Part shown: positions 43,559 through 51,298 of the stretch, one piece after another
Numbering within the stretch: the first letter of the stretch is position 1
Layout of the letters: every line of letters starts with the position of its first letter
Assembly (NCBI GenBank): GCA_003482905.1
Contig: DMXM01000003.1
Coordinates: 1 to 64,000 of the forward strand
Direction of reading: 5' to 3'
Source of the DNA: Elusimicrobiota bacterium
GTDB taxonomy: Bacteria > Elusimicrobiota > Elusimicrobia > Elusimicrobiales > UBA9959
DNA: 64,000 nt
Position numbers and translations under genes: made by a program
The notes under the pieces: generated by a model
Told to the model about the DNA's origin: nothing
Database searches by the model: none
The model's input: only the letters and a program-made list of their open reading frames with translations

Positions 43559-44419
43559 TTACGGCACCTGCCGCAGTTTCAGGGGAACGCCTTTAGGGAT
43601 AACCGCGGCCGAATAAAAATCATGCTGGTCGCCGCCGGCGGCCATGGCCAGCGGGTCCACCCGGTAGTCCAGCCGCAGTTCCTTGCCGGTTCTCTCCACC
43701 CCGGTTATTTTAAATATCCCGTTCGGCAGTTCCGACACGGAGACCAGCACCACTACCGAGTAGCGCGAGAAATCCGGGCTGGCGAACGGGGACGCCGCCG
43801 GCGTCCCGCCGGAACCGGCCGCCAAAGCCGGACGGCACTTGCGTGAAGCGGTGAAAGCCCGCCAGGTCTCCGAGCTCTTGAAAATTTTATAATCCACCGG
43901 CGCGTTAAGCAGCGTGACGCCCTCCCGCCCGGGCTGGCGGCCCAGTTCGGGCATGGAGGCGGCGGGCCTGCGGACCTCTTTGCCGGCCACGCCCTCCACC
44001 GTTATCTTCTTGTCGAGGTCCGAATCCTTTATGGCTACGGGAGCGGGTTTGCTCTTGTCCCCGCCGCTCATCTCGCTGAGCACCGACATCAGGTCTTTGG
44101 GCGCCTCCGCCACTCCGTCGAAAGACATTTCCTTGACCAGCATTATCGCTCCGTCCGTCTTTACCGCAGACGTAGAGAGCCCCGGCCTGTAGGAGGGGAT
44201 CATGGAGCCTCTGGCCACCCCGCCGTATTGCGCGGCCGCCAGGGCTTCCTGCGCCAAAGCCGACGCGCCAGGCTCTTTTTTCCCGGCCGCCTCCTGACCC
44301 GGCAGGTCCAGGCGCGCCCCGGCCAGGCTGCCGAAATAGTTCACCAGCATCAGCAGGGAGAAAACGACGATAAGCCCCGAAAAGATATAGATAAGCGTGC
44401 GCAGGAACTTGGTATCCAT
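43559..44419 (-). CDS. Single-span membrane protein with PrcB-like C-terminal domain
   Basis: A 286-aa protein: one helix near the N-terminus (LIYIFSGLIVVFSLLMLV), a long low-complexity linker and a C-terminal beta-rich part (FSRYSVVVLVSVSELPNG, ITGVERTGKELRLDYRVDPL, VIPKGVPLKL) that resembles the PrcB domain of Treponema protease complexes. Function unknown. The ATG at 44419 lies 6 nt after a TACAAT box, so the message may be leaderless. It converges on pdxA, with only 2 bp between the stops, and is divergent from the GYF-like gene. Confidence 0.5.
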   Translation of the reverse strand: MDTKFLRTLIYIFSGLIVVFSLLMLVNYFGSLAGARLDLPGQEAAGKKEPGASALAQEALAAAQYGGVARGSMIPSYRPGLSTSAVKTDGAIMLVKEMSFDGVAEAPKDLMSVLSEMSGGDKSKPAPVAIKDSDLDKKITVEGVAGKEVRRPAASMPELGRQPGREGVTLLNAPVDYKIFKSSETWRAFTASRKCRPALAAGSGGTPAASPFASPDFSRYSVVVLVSVSELPNGIFKITGVERTGKELRLDYRVDPLAMAAGGDQHDFYSAAVIPKGVPLKLRQVP

Positions 44420-44425
44420 AAAGCG

Positions 44426-44431
44426 ATTGTA
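44426..44431 (-). promoter_or_regulatory. -10 box, leaderless-type promoter
   Basis: TACAAT on the minus strand, 6 nt before the start codon of the PrcB-like gene. Confidence 0.4.
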
Positions 44432-44501
44432 CAAAACTTGCGCTGTCCGTTCCGCGGAGGACGGACGGGACAACATCTCTTTCAATAGTTTTGAAACTTT
44501 T

Positions 44502-44531
44502 TTGTAACAGGGTTCGGGTAGAATTTATATA
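44502..44531 (+). promoter_or_regulatory. Promoter of the GYF-like gene
   Basis: TTGTAA (44502-44507), 18-nt spacer, TATATA (44526-44531). Confidence 0.45.
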
Positions 44532-44596
44532 GATTAATAAAAGCATAATTCCTTTTTTAGTCCGGGAAGGTTCCCGGGCGCAACGGAGAGAGCGCT

Positions 44597-46291
44597 ATGA
44601 AATATTGGGCATATGTCAGTAACGAAATACTCGGCCCTTTTGAAAAAGAAAAACTCCTGGAGCTTCCGTCTTTTTCCCCGTCGCTGCTTATATGCCCGCA
44701 GACGCCGGTAGGGGAAAAGACCGAGGACTGGAAAGAAGCCTCCGCCTACCCGGAACTGTCGGCGCTTATAGGCCCCGCGGCCGAAGGCGCGCTGAAATAT
44801 TCAGCGCCCCCGGCGCCGGCCGCCCCGGCCCCCGCGAGCGAGCCCAGGCCCGAGCCCGCCCAACCCGCGGCGGCGCTTAAGCCGCTTACGGCCTCTTCCG
44901 TAGAGCCCGTAGCCCCGGCGGACCATAACATTGGCGGCGGCAACATTCAGAGCAACCGCTTGGGGAAGGCGCAAGCCGAACCCTCCCCTTCGCGGGAAGC
45001 GTCGGCGCGGACCGAGCGGCTGACCGCGGCCGGCTTCGAACCCGCTTCTGTTTCTCTGCCTGGCGGCGGGGCGGATAACACTTTCGGACAGGGGACCCCG
45101 CCCGCGGCCGGCGCCGCTCCCGGGGCTTTCGAAAGAACTGAACCGGCCTTCACGCCGGGCGCTGCGCCGGAACTTGAAAATTTTTCCAGGCCGGCTTTTT
45201 TCGCGGCCCCGGCAGAGCCCGCTCCCGCGGCGGCCGCTCCGTCAAGCGACGCCCTTGCGGCCAAGCTCGACTCCCTTGCCGGCAATGCCGTCAGCAAGCA
45301 GGACCTTTCCATGGCGCTGGACCCGCTTCGCCTGAAACTTGACCAGATGGGCGAGGTAATTTCCTCTATAAAGAACCAGCAGTTCCAGCGCGACATAATG
45401 GATAAGCTGGCTTATCTTGAAAACTCGATCGGCGACATAAAAGCCGCCATGAAGACCGGCGCGGCCGCCGCCGTGCGCCCGCAGGCCGAGACGACAGCCT
45501 CCATAGCGCCGGCCCAGGCCAAAGAACCCAGCGGAAGGACCATTTTTACGCCCCCCCAGGCCAAAGGCGCCATAGTCGATACCGGGACCAGGAGATTCGA
45601 TATCGGGTCCATTTTCAGGAAGCTGACGCGCCTTATATTAACCCTCGCCCTCCTTGCGGCGGTGGTCCTTGGCGGGATTGTCAGCCTTAAGAATCTCGGA
45701 GTCTTCGACGCCACCACGTTCATCCCCTTTCCCCTGCCCTTCGTTAAGAGCGCGCCGCCCCCCCAGCCCGCGGCCGAGCCTCAACCCGCGCCGCAGGCCC
45801 CGGTTCCCCAGCCGGAGGAACAGGCCCGGCAGCCCAAAGCCCCTGACCTGTCCCCCGAAATAATATATTTCACCCGCACCTACAAGGCCGGACCATCGGG
45901 GCCGTCCCTGGAGGATAAGATAGCGGAGAACTCCGCTGCGGCGGGCGGGGACTACGCCAATGTCAACTGGCAGTTAAAACCGGGACCGGAAGGAGTTTTT
46001 GAGATAGCCGGAGTGGTGCCGGCAAAGGCGGGTCCGCTGACCTTCACCTATGTCGTGGATTACGGCAAAAAGACCATCCTCCCCGGCGACGAGCGGGGGA
46101 AGGCGGCCTTCGACGCGCTGACGGCCAGGCCTCCCGCCAGGGCACGGGCCGCGGCCAGGGCCAGGAAAGCCGCTGCCCAGCCCAGGCAAAGAGCCCAGGC
46201 AAGGAAACCGGCGGCGGCGCCAAAACAGACGGAATCTAAAGAGGACGAATATGAGTACGTCTACGAGGAGGACGACGGCACCGGCCAGTAA
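44597..46291 (+). CDS. GYF-like domain membrane protein, Pro/Ala-rich
   Basis: A 564-aa protein. The N-terminal 55 residues (KYWAYVSNEILGPFEKEKLLELP, then TLV-type ending) resemble the GYF_2 domain found in many Elusimicrobiota and other environmental genomes. A Pro/Ala-rich linker and a predicted helical pair (214-290) follow, then one transmembrane helix (about 345-365), a second Pro-rich linker and a beta-type domain (NVNWQLKPGPEGVFEIAGVVPAK). The tail is Arg/Ala-rich and ends with an acidic EDEYEYVYEEDD. The N-terminus is probably cytoplasmic and the rest periplasmic. GGAGAG precedes the ATG. Function unknown. Confidence 0.6.
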   Translation: MKYWAYVSNEILGPFEKEKLLELPSFSPSLLICPQTPVGEKTEDWKEASAYPELSALIGPAAEGALKYSAPPAPAAPAPASEPRPEPAQPAAALKPLTASSVEPVAPADHNIGGGNIQSNRLGKAQAEPSPSREASARTERLTAAGFEPASVSLPGGGADNTFGQGTPPAAGAAPGAFERTEPAFTPGAAPELENFSRPAFFAAPAEPAPAAAAPSSDALAAKLDSLAGNAVSKQDLSMALDPLRLKLDQMGEVISSIKNQQFQRDIMDKLAYLENSIGDIKAAMKTGAAAAVRPQAETTASIAPAQAKEPSGRTIFTPPQAKGAIVDTGTRRFDIGSIFRKLTRLILTLALLAAVVLGGIVSLKNLGVFDATTFIPFPLPFVKSAPPPQPAAEPQPAPQAPVPQPEEQARQPKAPDLSPEIIYFTRTYKAGPSGPSLEDKIAENSAAAGGDYANVNWQLKPGPEGVFEIAGVVPAKAGPLTFTYVVDYGKKTILPGDERGKAAFDALTARPPARARAAARARKAAAQPRQRAQARKPAAAPKQTESKEDEYEYVYEEDDGTGQ

Positions 46292-46318
46292 GCGGACAAC
46301 GCGGTCGTTCAATGCCGC

Positions 46319-47398
46319 CTATTTTCTTGAAGTTACCAGGCGCCGGCGGGAAGCCATCGAGCGGACGGCGATATTTACCAGTTCTTTCAGCACTTTTTCC
46401 GGCTTAAGGCCGGTCTTCCCCCAAAGGCGGGGGTAAAGGCTGTGCGAGGTAAAGCCGGGCAGGGTGTTTATTTCGCAGAAATATACTTTGCGCTCGTCCT
46501 TCGGGTCAACTAAGAAATCCACGCGGGCCATGCCTGTCCCGCCCAACGCCAGAAAGATCTTCACGGTCAGCGCCCTTATTTTCGAGGAGGCGGCGGCGGA
46601 AAGCGGCGCGGGCAGCAGAAAATCCATGCCGTCGTCGTCGAGATACTTGGCCTCGTAGTCGAAGAATTCATGCTTCCCCTTGGGAACTACCTCCCCGGTC
46701 ACGCTGGCCTTGGCCCCCGCCGGGGAGCCTAATACGCCGCAGACTATTTCACGCGCGCGGTCCACTCCCTTTTCTATCAGAACGGCCGTGTCGAAACGGA
46801 ACGCGGCGGCCACCGCGGGGCGCAGCCCGGCGGCGCTCTTAACCTTGGAAACCCCTACCGACGATCCCTGGGCCACCGGCTTTACAAAAAGCGGAAACCC
46901 CAGCTTCGCGGCCTCCTTAAGCAGCGGCCCCATAGCGCCGCGCTGATGCGCGCGGATCACCACATGCGGCAGTACCGGCACACCGTCCAGGGCCGCAAGC
47001 TCTTTCGAGATCACCTTGTCCATGCCCACCGCGGAGGCCGTTACGCCGCTGCCGGTGTAAGGAACGCCAAGCAGCTCGAGCAACCCCTGCAGCGCGCCGT
47101 CCTCGCCGGTAGAACCGTGAATTATTGGAAAAAGCGCGTCAAGCCCGACGCGCCCGCCGTTCTTTTTGACGAATCCGCCGGACGCGAAGGACGGCTCGAT
47201 CAGCGGCCCCGAAAGGCGGCGGCCGCCCAGCAGGTCCTTAAGCGCCACAAGTCGCCAGCCCCCTGAGCGCGGGGCATAGAGGGGCTGCGCCCTGAACCCG
47301 GCCTTCTCGAGGCCAGCGCATACGGTTTTAGCGGACTCTATAGAAACCTCGTGCTCCGGCGATCTGCCGCCGAAAATAACGCCTATTTTTTTCTTCAT
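46319..47398 (-). CDS. ddl: D-alanine-D-alanine ligase
   Basis: A 359-aa ATP-grasp enzyme: FGGRSPEHEVSIESA at the N-terminus, HGSTGEDGALQGLLE, PLFVKPVAQGSSVGVSKV for ATP and substrate binding and FCEINTLPGFTSHSLYPRLW with metal ligands at the C-terminus. It joins two D-Ala for the peptidoglycan precursor, downstream of Alr. AAGGAGC lies 5 nt before the ATG. The C-terminal MASRRRLVTSRK is an unusual basic tail. It follows mnmA by 26 bp, so they are cotranscribed. Confidence 0.96.
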   Translation of the reverse strand: MKKKIGVIFGGRSPEHEVSIESAKTVCAGLEKAGFRAQPLYAPRSGGWRLVALKDLLGGRRLSGPLIEPSFASGGFVKKNGGRVGLDALFPIIHGSTGEDGALQGLLELLGVPYTGSGVTASAVGMDKVISKELAALDGVPVLPHVVIRAHQRGAMGPLLKEAAKLGFPLFVKPVAQGSSVGVSKVKSAAGLRPAVAAAFRFDTAVLIEKGVDRAREIVCGVLGSPAGAKASVTGEVVPKGKHEFFDYEAKYLDDDGMDFLLPAPLSAAASSKIRALTVKIFLALGGTGMARVDFLVDPKDERKVYFCEINTLPGFTSHSLYPRLWGKTGLKPEKVLKELVNIAVRSMASRRRLVTSRK

Positions 47399-47424
47399 AA
47401 AAGCTCCTTAAAATTATTCGCGCT

Positions 47425-48498
47425 TCACTGTGCCGGCTTTACGGGCCATATTATCCCCCCGCCCAGGACCCGGTCCCCGCCGTAAAAAACAGCCGACTGC
47501 CCCGGCGCCACCGCAAACTGCGGTTCCGCCAGGCGCACCAGGGCTCCGCCGCCCGCCTCGGGAATAACCAGGCATGGGGCCGGCTTGTGCCTGTAGCGTA
47601 TCTGGACGGCGGACTTGAATTCCCCCGCCGGCGGCGGAACAAGCCAGTTGATGTCGCGCATGGCGAAAACCGGACTATGCGCGGCCTCCAGCGGCCCCAG
47701 CACCACCTCGTTGGTTTCTGGCCTTATTTCGGTCACATAAAGCCTGGCCCCGCCGTAAACCCCGGTGCCGCGGCGCTGGCCCACGGTGAAATTATAAAAT
47801 CCGTTATGCCTGCCTATGCGTTTACCCGAAGCGTCAAGTATATAGCCGGGCCTGGGTTTTATCCCCGCCGTCCTTTTAAGATACAGGTCGTAGTTCCCTT
47901 CCGTCACAAAACATATATCGTTGGATTCCGGAGCAGCGGCGGTGGGCAGAGAGAAGTCCGCGGCCAGGCGGCGCACCTCTTTTTTTGTCAGGCCGCCCAG
48001 CGGGAACAGCAGCCTGTCCAACTGGGCTTTCCCCAGGCAATACAGGAAATAACTCTGGTCCTTCAGCGGATCAACGCCGCGGTAAAGGCCATACTCCCCT
48101 CTTTCTTCTTTAATTACCGCGTAATGGCCGGTGGCCAGGTAGTCCGCCCCCATGGAGCGGGCCAGGTCGAAAAGGTAGGAAAACTTCAGATGGCGGTTGC
48201 ACTCCACGCAAGGGTTGGGGGTGGAGCCGGCCAGATAGCCGCTGACGAAATCGTCTATGACGGTTTTAGAAAAAAGCTCCTGGGCGCTCTTGAAGTAATG
48301 GCGTATGCCTATGGCCTGCGCCGAGGCGCGCGCCGAGGCCGCGCTGTCGGCGCCGCCGCAGCACTTTACGGCGTCCTTGCGCTCGGCGAAAAGCCGCAGG
48401 GTTACGCCCACCACCTCGTAGCCCTCTTTTTTAAGCAGGGCCGCGGTGACGGAGGAGTCGACGCCTCCCGACATGGCAACCACGACTTTTTTCTTCAT
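47425..48498 (-). CDS. mnmA: tRNA 2-thiouridylase
   Basis: A 357-aa protein: PP-loop AMSGGVDSSVTAALL, NPCVECNRHLKF with the first catalytic Cys, SNDICFVTEGNY with the second Cys, and the C-terminal beta-barrel (GQRRGTG, LYVTEI). It thiolates U34 of Lys, Glu and Gln tRNAs. Start ATG with an upstream terminator hairpin at 48521-48545, so it has its own promoter or reads through from the motor cluster. It is cotranscribed with ddl. Confidence 0.96.
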   Translation of the reverse strand: MKKKVVVAMSGGVDSSVTAALLKKEGYEVVGVTLRLFAERKDAVKCCGGADSAASARASAQAIGIRHYFKSAQELFSKTVIDDFVSGYLAGSTPNPCVECNRHLKFSYLFDLARSMGADYLATGHYAVIKEERGEYGLYRGVDPLKDQSYFLYCLGKAQLDRLLFPLGGLTKKEVRRLAADFSLPTAAAPESNDICFVTEGNYDLYLKRTAGIKPRPGYILDASGKRIGRHNGFYNFTVGQRRGTGVYGGARLYVTEIRPETNEVVLGPLEAAHSPVFAMRDINWLVPPPAGEFKSAVQIRYRHKPAPCLVIPEAGGGALVRLAEPQFAVAPGQSAVFYGGDRVLGGGIIWPVKPAQ

Positions 48499-48520
48499 AG
48501 GCAGGCTACTATTCTATTAA

Positions 48521-48545
48521 AAAAGAGGGCCTAAGGCCCTCTTTT
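48521..48545 (-). terminator. Intrinsic terminator at the end of the motor cluster
   Basis: An 11-bp stem AAAAGAGGGCC/GGCCCTCTTTT with a 3-nt loop, U-rich on both sides; it follows the lipoprotein gene and precedes mnmA. Confidence 0.85.
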
Positions 48546-48574
48546 CTCTGACGACGTTCAACCCCAACTGGATC

Positions 48575-49327
48575 TTACTGGCCGAAATCGAAGCCCTTGA
48601 ACAGGTCTTCTTCGGCCTTATTCGCCCCGGCGGGTGCCGCCTGCCCGGCCTGGGGGAGCGCGGCCGGTTCCGGGCCCCTGGACCCGGGCAGGGCCTGCAT
48701 GCGGCCGCGGCCCTCGCCCACCGGCTGCACTATGATCTTGCGCACGCCTTCGGCGAAGGCCAGGAAGCCGGTTTCCATGTTATAGTAAAGCCTGAAAGGG
48801 GATTCCTTCTGCTGCGGCTCATAAGCCTTGCCCAGGTTCATCTTCTGCTGGTCCCAGCCCGGGTTGTACACCAGCTTGCCGCGCACGTCCACTTCTTTGT
48901 CCACCACTGGCAGGGAGAAATGTATCTTGTAGAGCCCCATCGTGTCGCTTATGCCCGGCGCGAAGGAAAGGTTGATAACGGCGCCCGCGCTCTCCTCGAC
49001 TCCGGCGTACTCGTCGGTACCGCCTCCCGCGCTGGTCTTGGATTTGCCGGCCTCGGGCTGTATCTTTATGGTGACCCCTTCTATGGGGTTGCCCTGGTAG
49101 TCGGTTATTATCCCCTGTATATTGCCGTCCAGGAACATCCCCATTTTTGTGGTGGAGAAGAACAGGAAATCCCTTTTTCCGGTGACCTTCTTGGTAAGCG
49201 ACAGGTCGCCGACCCGCTGGTCGGTGAAGTCCACCACTTTCAGGCTCTTGAACCCGCCGCAGCCGGCGAAAGCCGTCGCCAGCGTAAAAAGCAGGGCCGA
49301 TCTTAAACCGATCTTTATTTTTTTCAT
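48575..49327 (-). CDS. Lipoprotein with carboxypeptidase-regulatory-like domain
   Basis: A 250-aa protein. The signal is MKKIKIGLRSALLFTLATAFAGCGG with lipobox Cys at about residue 23. GIITDYQGNPIEGVTIKIQPE is a CarboxypepD-regulatory-like beta strand pair; a linker of Ala/Pro follows, ending in an acidic tail. It could anchor the motor complex in the outer membrane, but nothing in the sequence proves this. The ATG at 49327 is preferred over an in-frame GTG 3 codons upstream. It follows motB by 23 bp. Confidence 0.65.
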   Translation of the reverse strand: MKKIKIGLRSALLFTLATAFAGCGGFKSLKVVDFTDQRVGDLSLTKKVTGKRDFLFFSTTKMGMFLDGNIQGIITDYQGNPIEGVTIKIQPEAGKSKTSAGGGTDEYAGVEESAGAVINLSFAPGISDTMGLYKIHFSLPVVDKEVDVRGKLVYNPGWDQQKMNLGKAYEPQQKESPFRLYYNMETGFLAFAEGVRKIIVQPVGEGRGRMQALPGSRGPEPAALPQAGQAAPAGANKAEEDLFKGFDFGQ

Positions 49328-49350
49328 GTATTTCACCGTTGTCCGGGCCC

Positions 49351-50148
49351 TTACAGGCCTTCTTCCTCGGGGGCGGCTTCAGCCGGCTGCTCACCGGCAG
49401 GAGCGGTTTCAAAAGCCTGGTCCTGGACCGGGACGCCTTCGGGAGACGCCGGCTCCATAGTAGCGTCGGGGGCCGGGGGAGGCGGAACGGCGTTGGCGGC
49501 CGCGGCCGGCGGGCCGGTTACGGGAGCTTCCGGGTAAGGGTTGTTCTTTATGAAGAAGACCACCCTGCGGTTCTTCTTCCTGTTCAGTTCGCTGTCGTTG
49601 GGCACTATGGGGTGATTCTCGCCGTAGCCTACGGCGGCCAGGTGCTTGGGATTAAAATTGGAGCCCAGCAGGTACTTGACCACGCTGGTGGCGCGCGCCG
49701 AGGAGAGTTCCCAGTTGGAGGCGTACTGCCTGGTGGCTATGGGGACATTGTCGGTATGTCCCTCCACTATGATATCGTGCCTCTCGGAAAGTTTGCGGAG
49801 CACCGGGGCCAGCTTGGCCATCTGCACCTGCATCTGGTCGGTCAGGTCGGCCTTGCCGCTCTCGAAAAAAGCGATCTGGCTCTGCTCTTCTAGGGTAATG
49901 CGCATGCCCTCCTTATCCATGGCCACCTGCCCGGCCATCTTGCCCTCTTTTATCATCTCCTGCACGTCGGCCTGGGCCTTCTGCATATCCTTGTTGAGGG
50001 CGGCGCTGAGGGCGTAGAGGATGACGAAAAAGCAGACCAGTTCCGTCATCAGGTCGGCGTAATTGACCATCCACGGCGGCGCCGGGTGGCCTATCTGGGC
50101 CACCCTGGAGTCATCCTCCGGGATCATCCCTCTGACTTTTAAAGCCAT
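49351..50148 (-). CDS. motB: Stator protein MotB
   Basis: A 265-aa protein. PPWMVNYADLMTELVCFFVILYALS is the plug/TM segment with the proton-binding Asp in YADLMT. The OmpA-like peptidoglycan-binding domain follows (EGHTDNVPIATRQY, NWELSSARATSVVKYLL, GYGENHPIVPN, NRKKNRRVVFFI). The C-terminal 55 residues are a Pro/Ala/Glu-rich tail not found in E. coli MotB. It forms the ion-driven stator with MotA and sits 3 bp downstream of motA. This is a flagellar-type MotB, not a TolR/ExbD-like short protein. Confidence 0.93.
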   Translation of the reverse strand: MALKVRGMIPEDDSRVAQIGHPAPPWMVNYADLMTELVCFFVILYALSAALNKDMQKAQADVQEMIKEGKMAGQVAMDKEGMRITLEEQSQIAFFESGKADLTDQMQVQMAKLAPVLRKLSERHDIIVEGHTDNVPIATRQYASNWELSSARATSVVKYLLGSNFNPKHLAAVGYGENHPIVPNDSELNRKKNRRVVFFIKNNPYPEAPVTGPPAAAANAVPPPPAPDATMEPASPEGVPVQDQAFETAPAGEQPAEAAPEEEGL

Positions 50149-50151
50149 AGA

Positions 50152-50937
50152 TTAAGCGGCGGCCTCTTTCTTAACGGTCTTGCGTTTTTCCGGCTCCAGG
50201 TAGGCCTTCAGATTGGCTTCCACCACGCTCGGGGTGGCGCCGCTCTGCAGCAGCAGCACGCCGCGGATCACGATCTCTTTGACGAAGAGCTCTTCCTCGG
50301 AGCGGTGCTTCAGCTTGCCGGCCATGGGCAGAAACAGCCAGTAGCCGGACCCCAGGCCGTAGAAAGCCGCGGCCAGCGCCAGGGCCATGCGGCGCGGCAC
50401 CTGGGCCACATCGTCGATGGAGGATAGCATCAGGATCATGCCCAGCACGGTGCCGATGATGCCGAAAGCGGGGGCGTAAGTTCCCAGCGCGTTGAAGATC
50501 TCGCGGCCGGCCTTATGGCGCTCGCGGATAAAGTCCAGTTCGGTCTCGAGCATGTTGCGGATAAATTCATGGTCGGCGCCGTCTATGACCAGCTGCACGC
50601 CGCGCTTGAGGAAATCGTTGTCGATGGCCTTGGCGTCGGTTTCAAGGGCCAGGAAACCCTCTTTCTTGGCCTTCTGGGAGAGCGCCACAAAAGTGGAGAC
50701 CAGTTTGGAGGTATCCTCGCCTTTGGAGGTCATGACTTTTTTAAGGACCTTGGTCACGCCTATCACGGAGGAAAGCGGGAAGTTGACGAGCAGCGCGCAG
50801 AAGGTGCCGCCGATGACCACCAGGAAGGCTTCGACATTAAGGAATGGCTTGAAGCCTGCGATGCCTTCGCCCAGGTAAACGGACGCGATCACGAAACCAA
50901 AAAAGACTATTATGCCGGTGAATGTTGCTATATCCAT
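50152..50937 (-). CDS. motA: Stator protein MotA
   Basis: A 261-aa four-helix membrane protein: helices 1-2 at the N-terminus (GIIVFFGFVIAS, FLVVIGGTFCALLVNFP), a long cytoplasmic loop with AKKEGFLALE (the region that contacts FliG, including a conserved Lys/Arg and Glu), then APAFGIIGTVLGMI and SGYWLFLPMAGKL with the conserved prolines. GGAG is 8 nt before the ATG. It directly follows flbD by 24 bp. Its keeping of the FliG-contact run agrees with a real FliG in the same cluster. Confidence 0.94.
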   Translation of the reverse strand: MDIATFTGIIVFFGFVIASVYLGEGIAGFKPFLNVEAFLVVIGGTFCALLVNFPLSSVIGVTKVLKKVMTSKGEDTSKLVSTFVALSQKAKKEGFLALETDAKAIDNDFLKRGVQLVIDGADHEFIRNMLETELDFIRERHKAGREIFNALGTYAPAFGIIGTVLGMILMLSSIDDVAQVPRRMALALAAAFYGLGSGYWLFLPMAGKLKHRSEEELFVKEIVIRGVLLLQSGATPSVVEANLKAYLEPEKRKTVKKEAAA

Positions 50938-50961
50938 AATTTAGCTCCAAGGTCTGCGCGG

Positions 50962-51186
50962 CTACTTCTTCTCGAATCCCTCTATGGGGTTCACGCATTT
51001 CCGCTCCGCGTAAACCTGTTTCTTATATTCCACCACCTTGGCTATCACCGATTCTACGGAGTCTTTAACTATAAACCTGTTGCCGGTGGCCAGGTTCAAC
51101 ACGGTATCGGGGGCGGCCTCGACGCTTTCTATAAGTTCGGCGTTCACCACCACGAGCGACCCGTTGAGTTTTTCAAGCTTTATCAT
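50962..51186 (-). CDS. flbD: FlbD-family small protein
   Basis: A 74-aa protein, nearly the family length. MIKLEKLNGSLVVVNAELIESVEAAPDTVLNL matches the FlbD family, which lies next to motA in spirochete and Gram-positive flagellar operons. Its function is unclear; it is thought to help flagellar or motor assembly. The ATG is 7 nt after a TATAAT box (51194-51199), so the message may be leaderless. Confidence 0.85.
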   Translation of the reverse strand: MIKLEKLNGSLVVVNAELIESVEAAPDTVLNLATGNRFIVKDSVESVIAKVVEYKKQVYAERKCVNPIEGFEKK

Positions 51187-51193
51187 TTGAGTA

Positions 51194-51199
51194 ATTATA
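51194..51199 (-). promoter_or_regulatory. -10 box of flbD-motAB
   Basis: TATAAT on the minus strand, 7 nt before the flbD ATG; the -35 region falls inside the heptamer repeats at 51209-51243. Confidence 0.55.
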
Positions 51200-51208
51200 C
51201 TAATAGTA

Positions 51209-51243
51209 GGTGATAGGCGGTAGGGGATGGGGTATAGGTTATA
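51209..51243 (-). repeat. Degenerate 7-bp tandem repeat in the flbD-motAB promoter
   Basis: Minus-strand units TATAACC, TATACCC, CATCCCC, TACCGCC and TATCACC follow without gaps. They lie over the -35 position of the flbD promoter. Confidence 0.6.
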
Positions 51244-51298
51244 GGGCGCGGGGATCAGGACGCTCCGTCCACGCAATCCGCAACCTGCCACCCACCGC

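Noticed and set aside
49351..50937. MotAB as ZorAB of a Zorya defence system
   Set aside because: MotA has the normal length and FliG-contact loop, MotB has a standard OmpA domain, and FlbD and FliG lie next to them; no ZorC/D/E-like gene is present.
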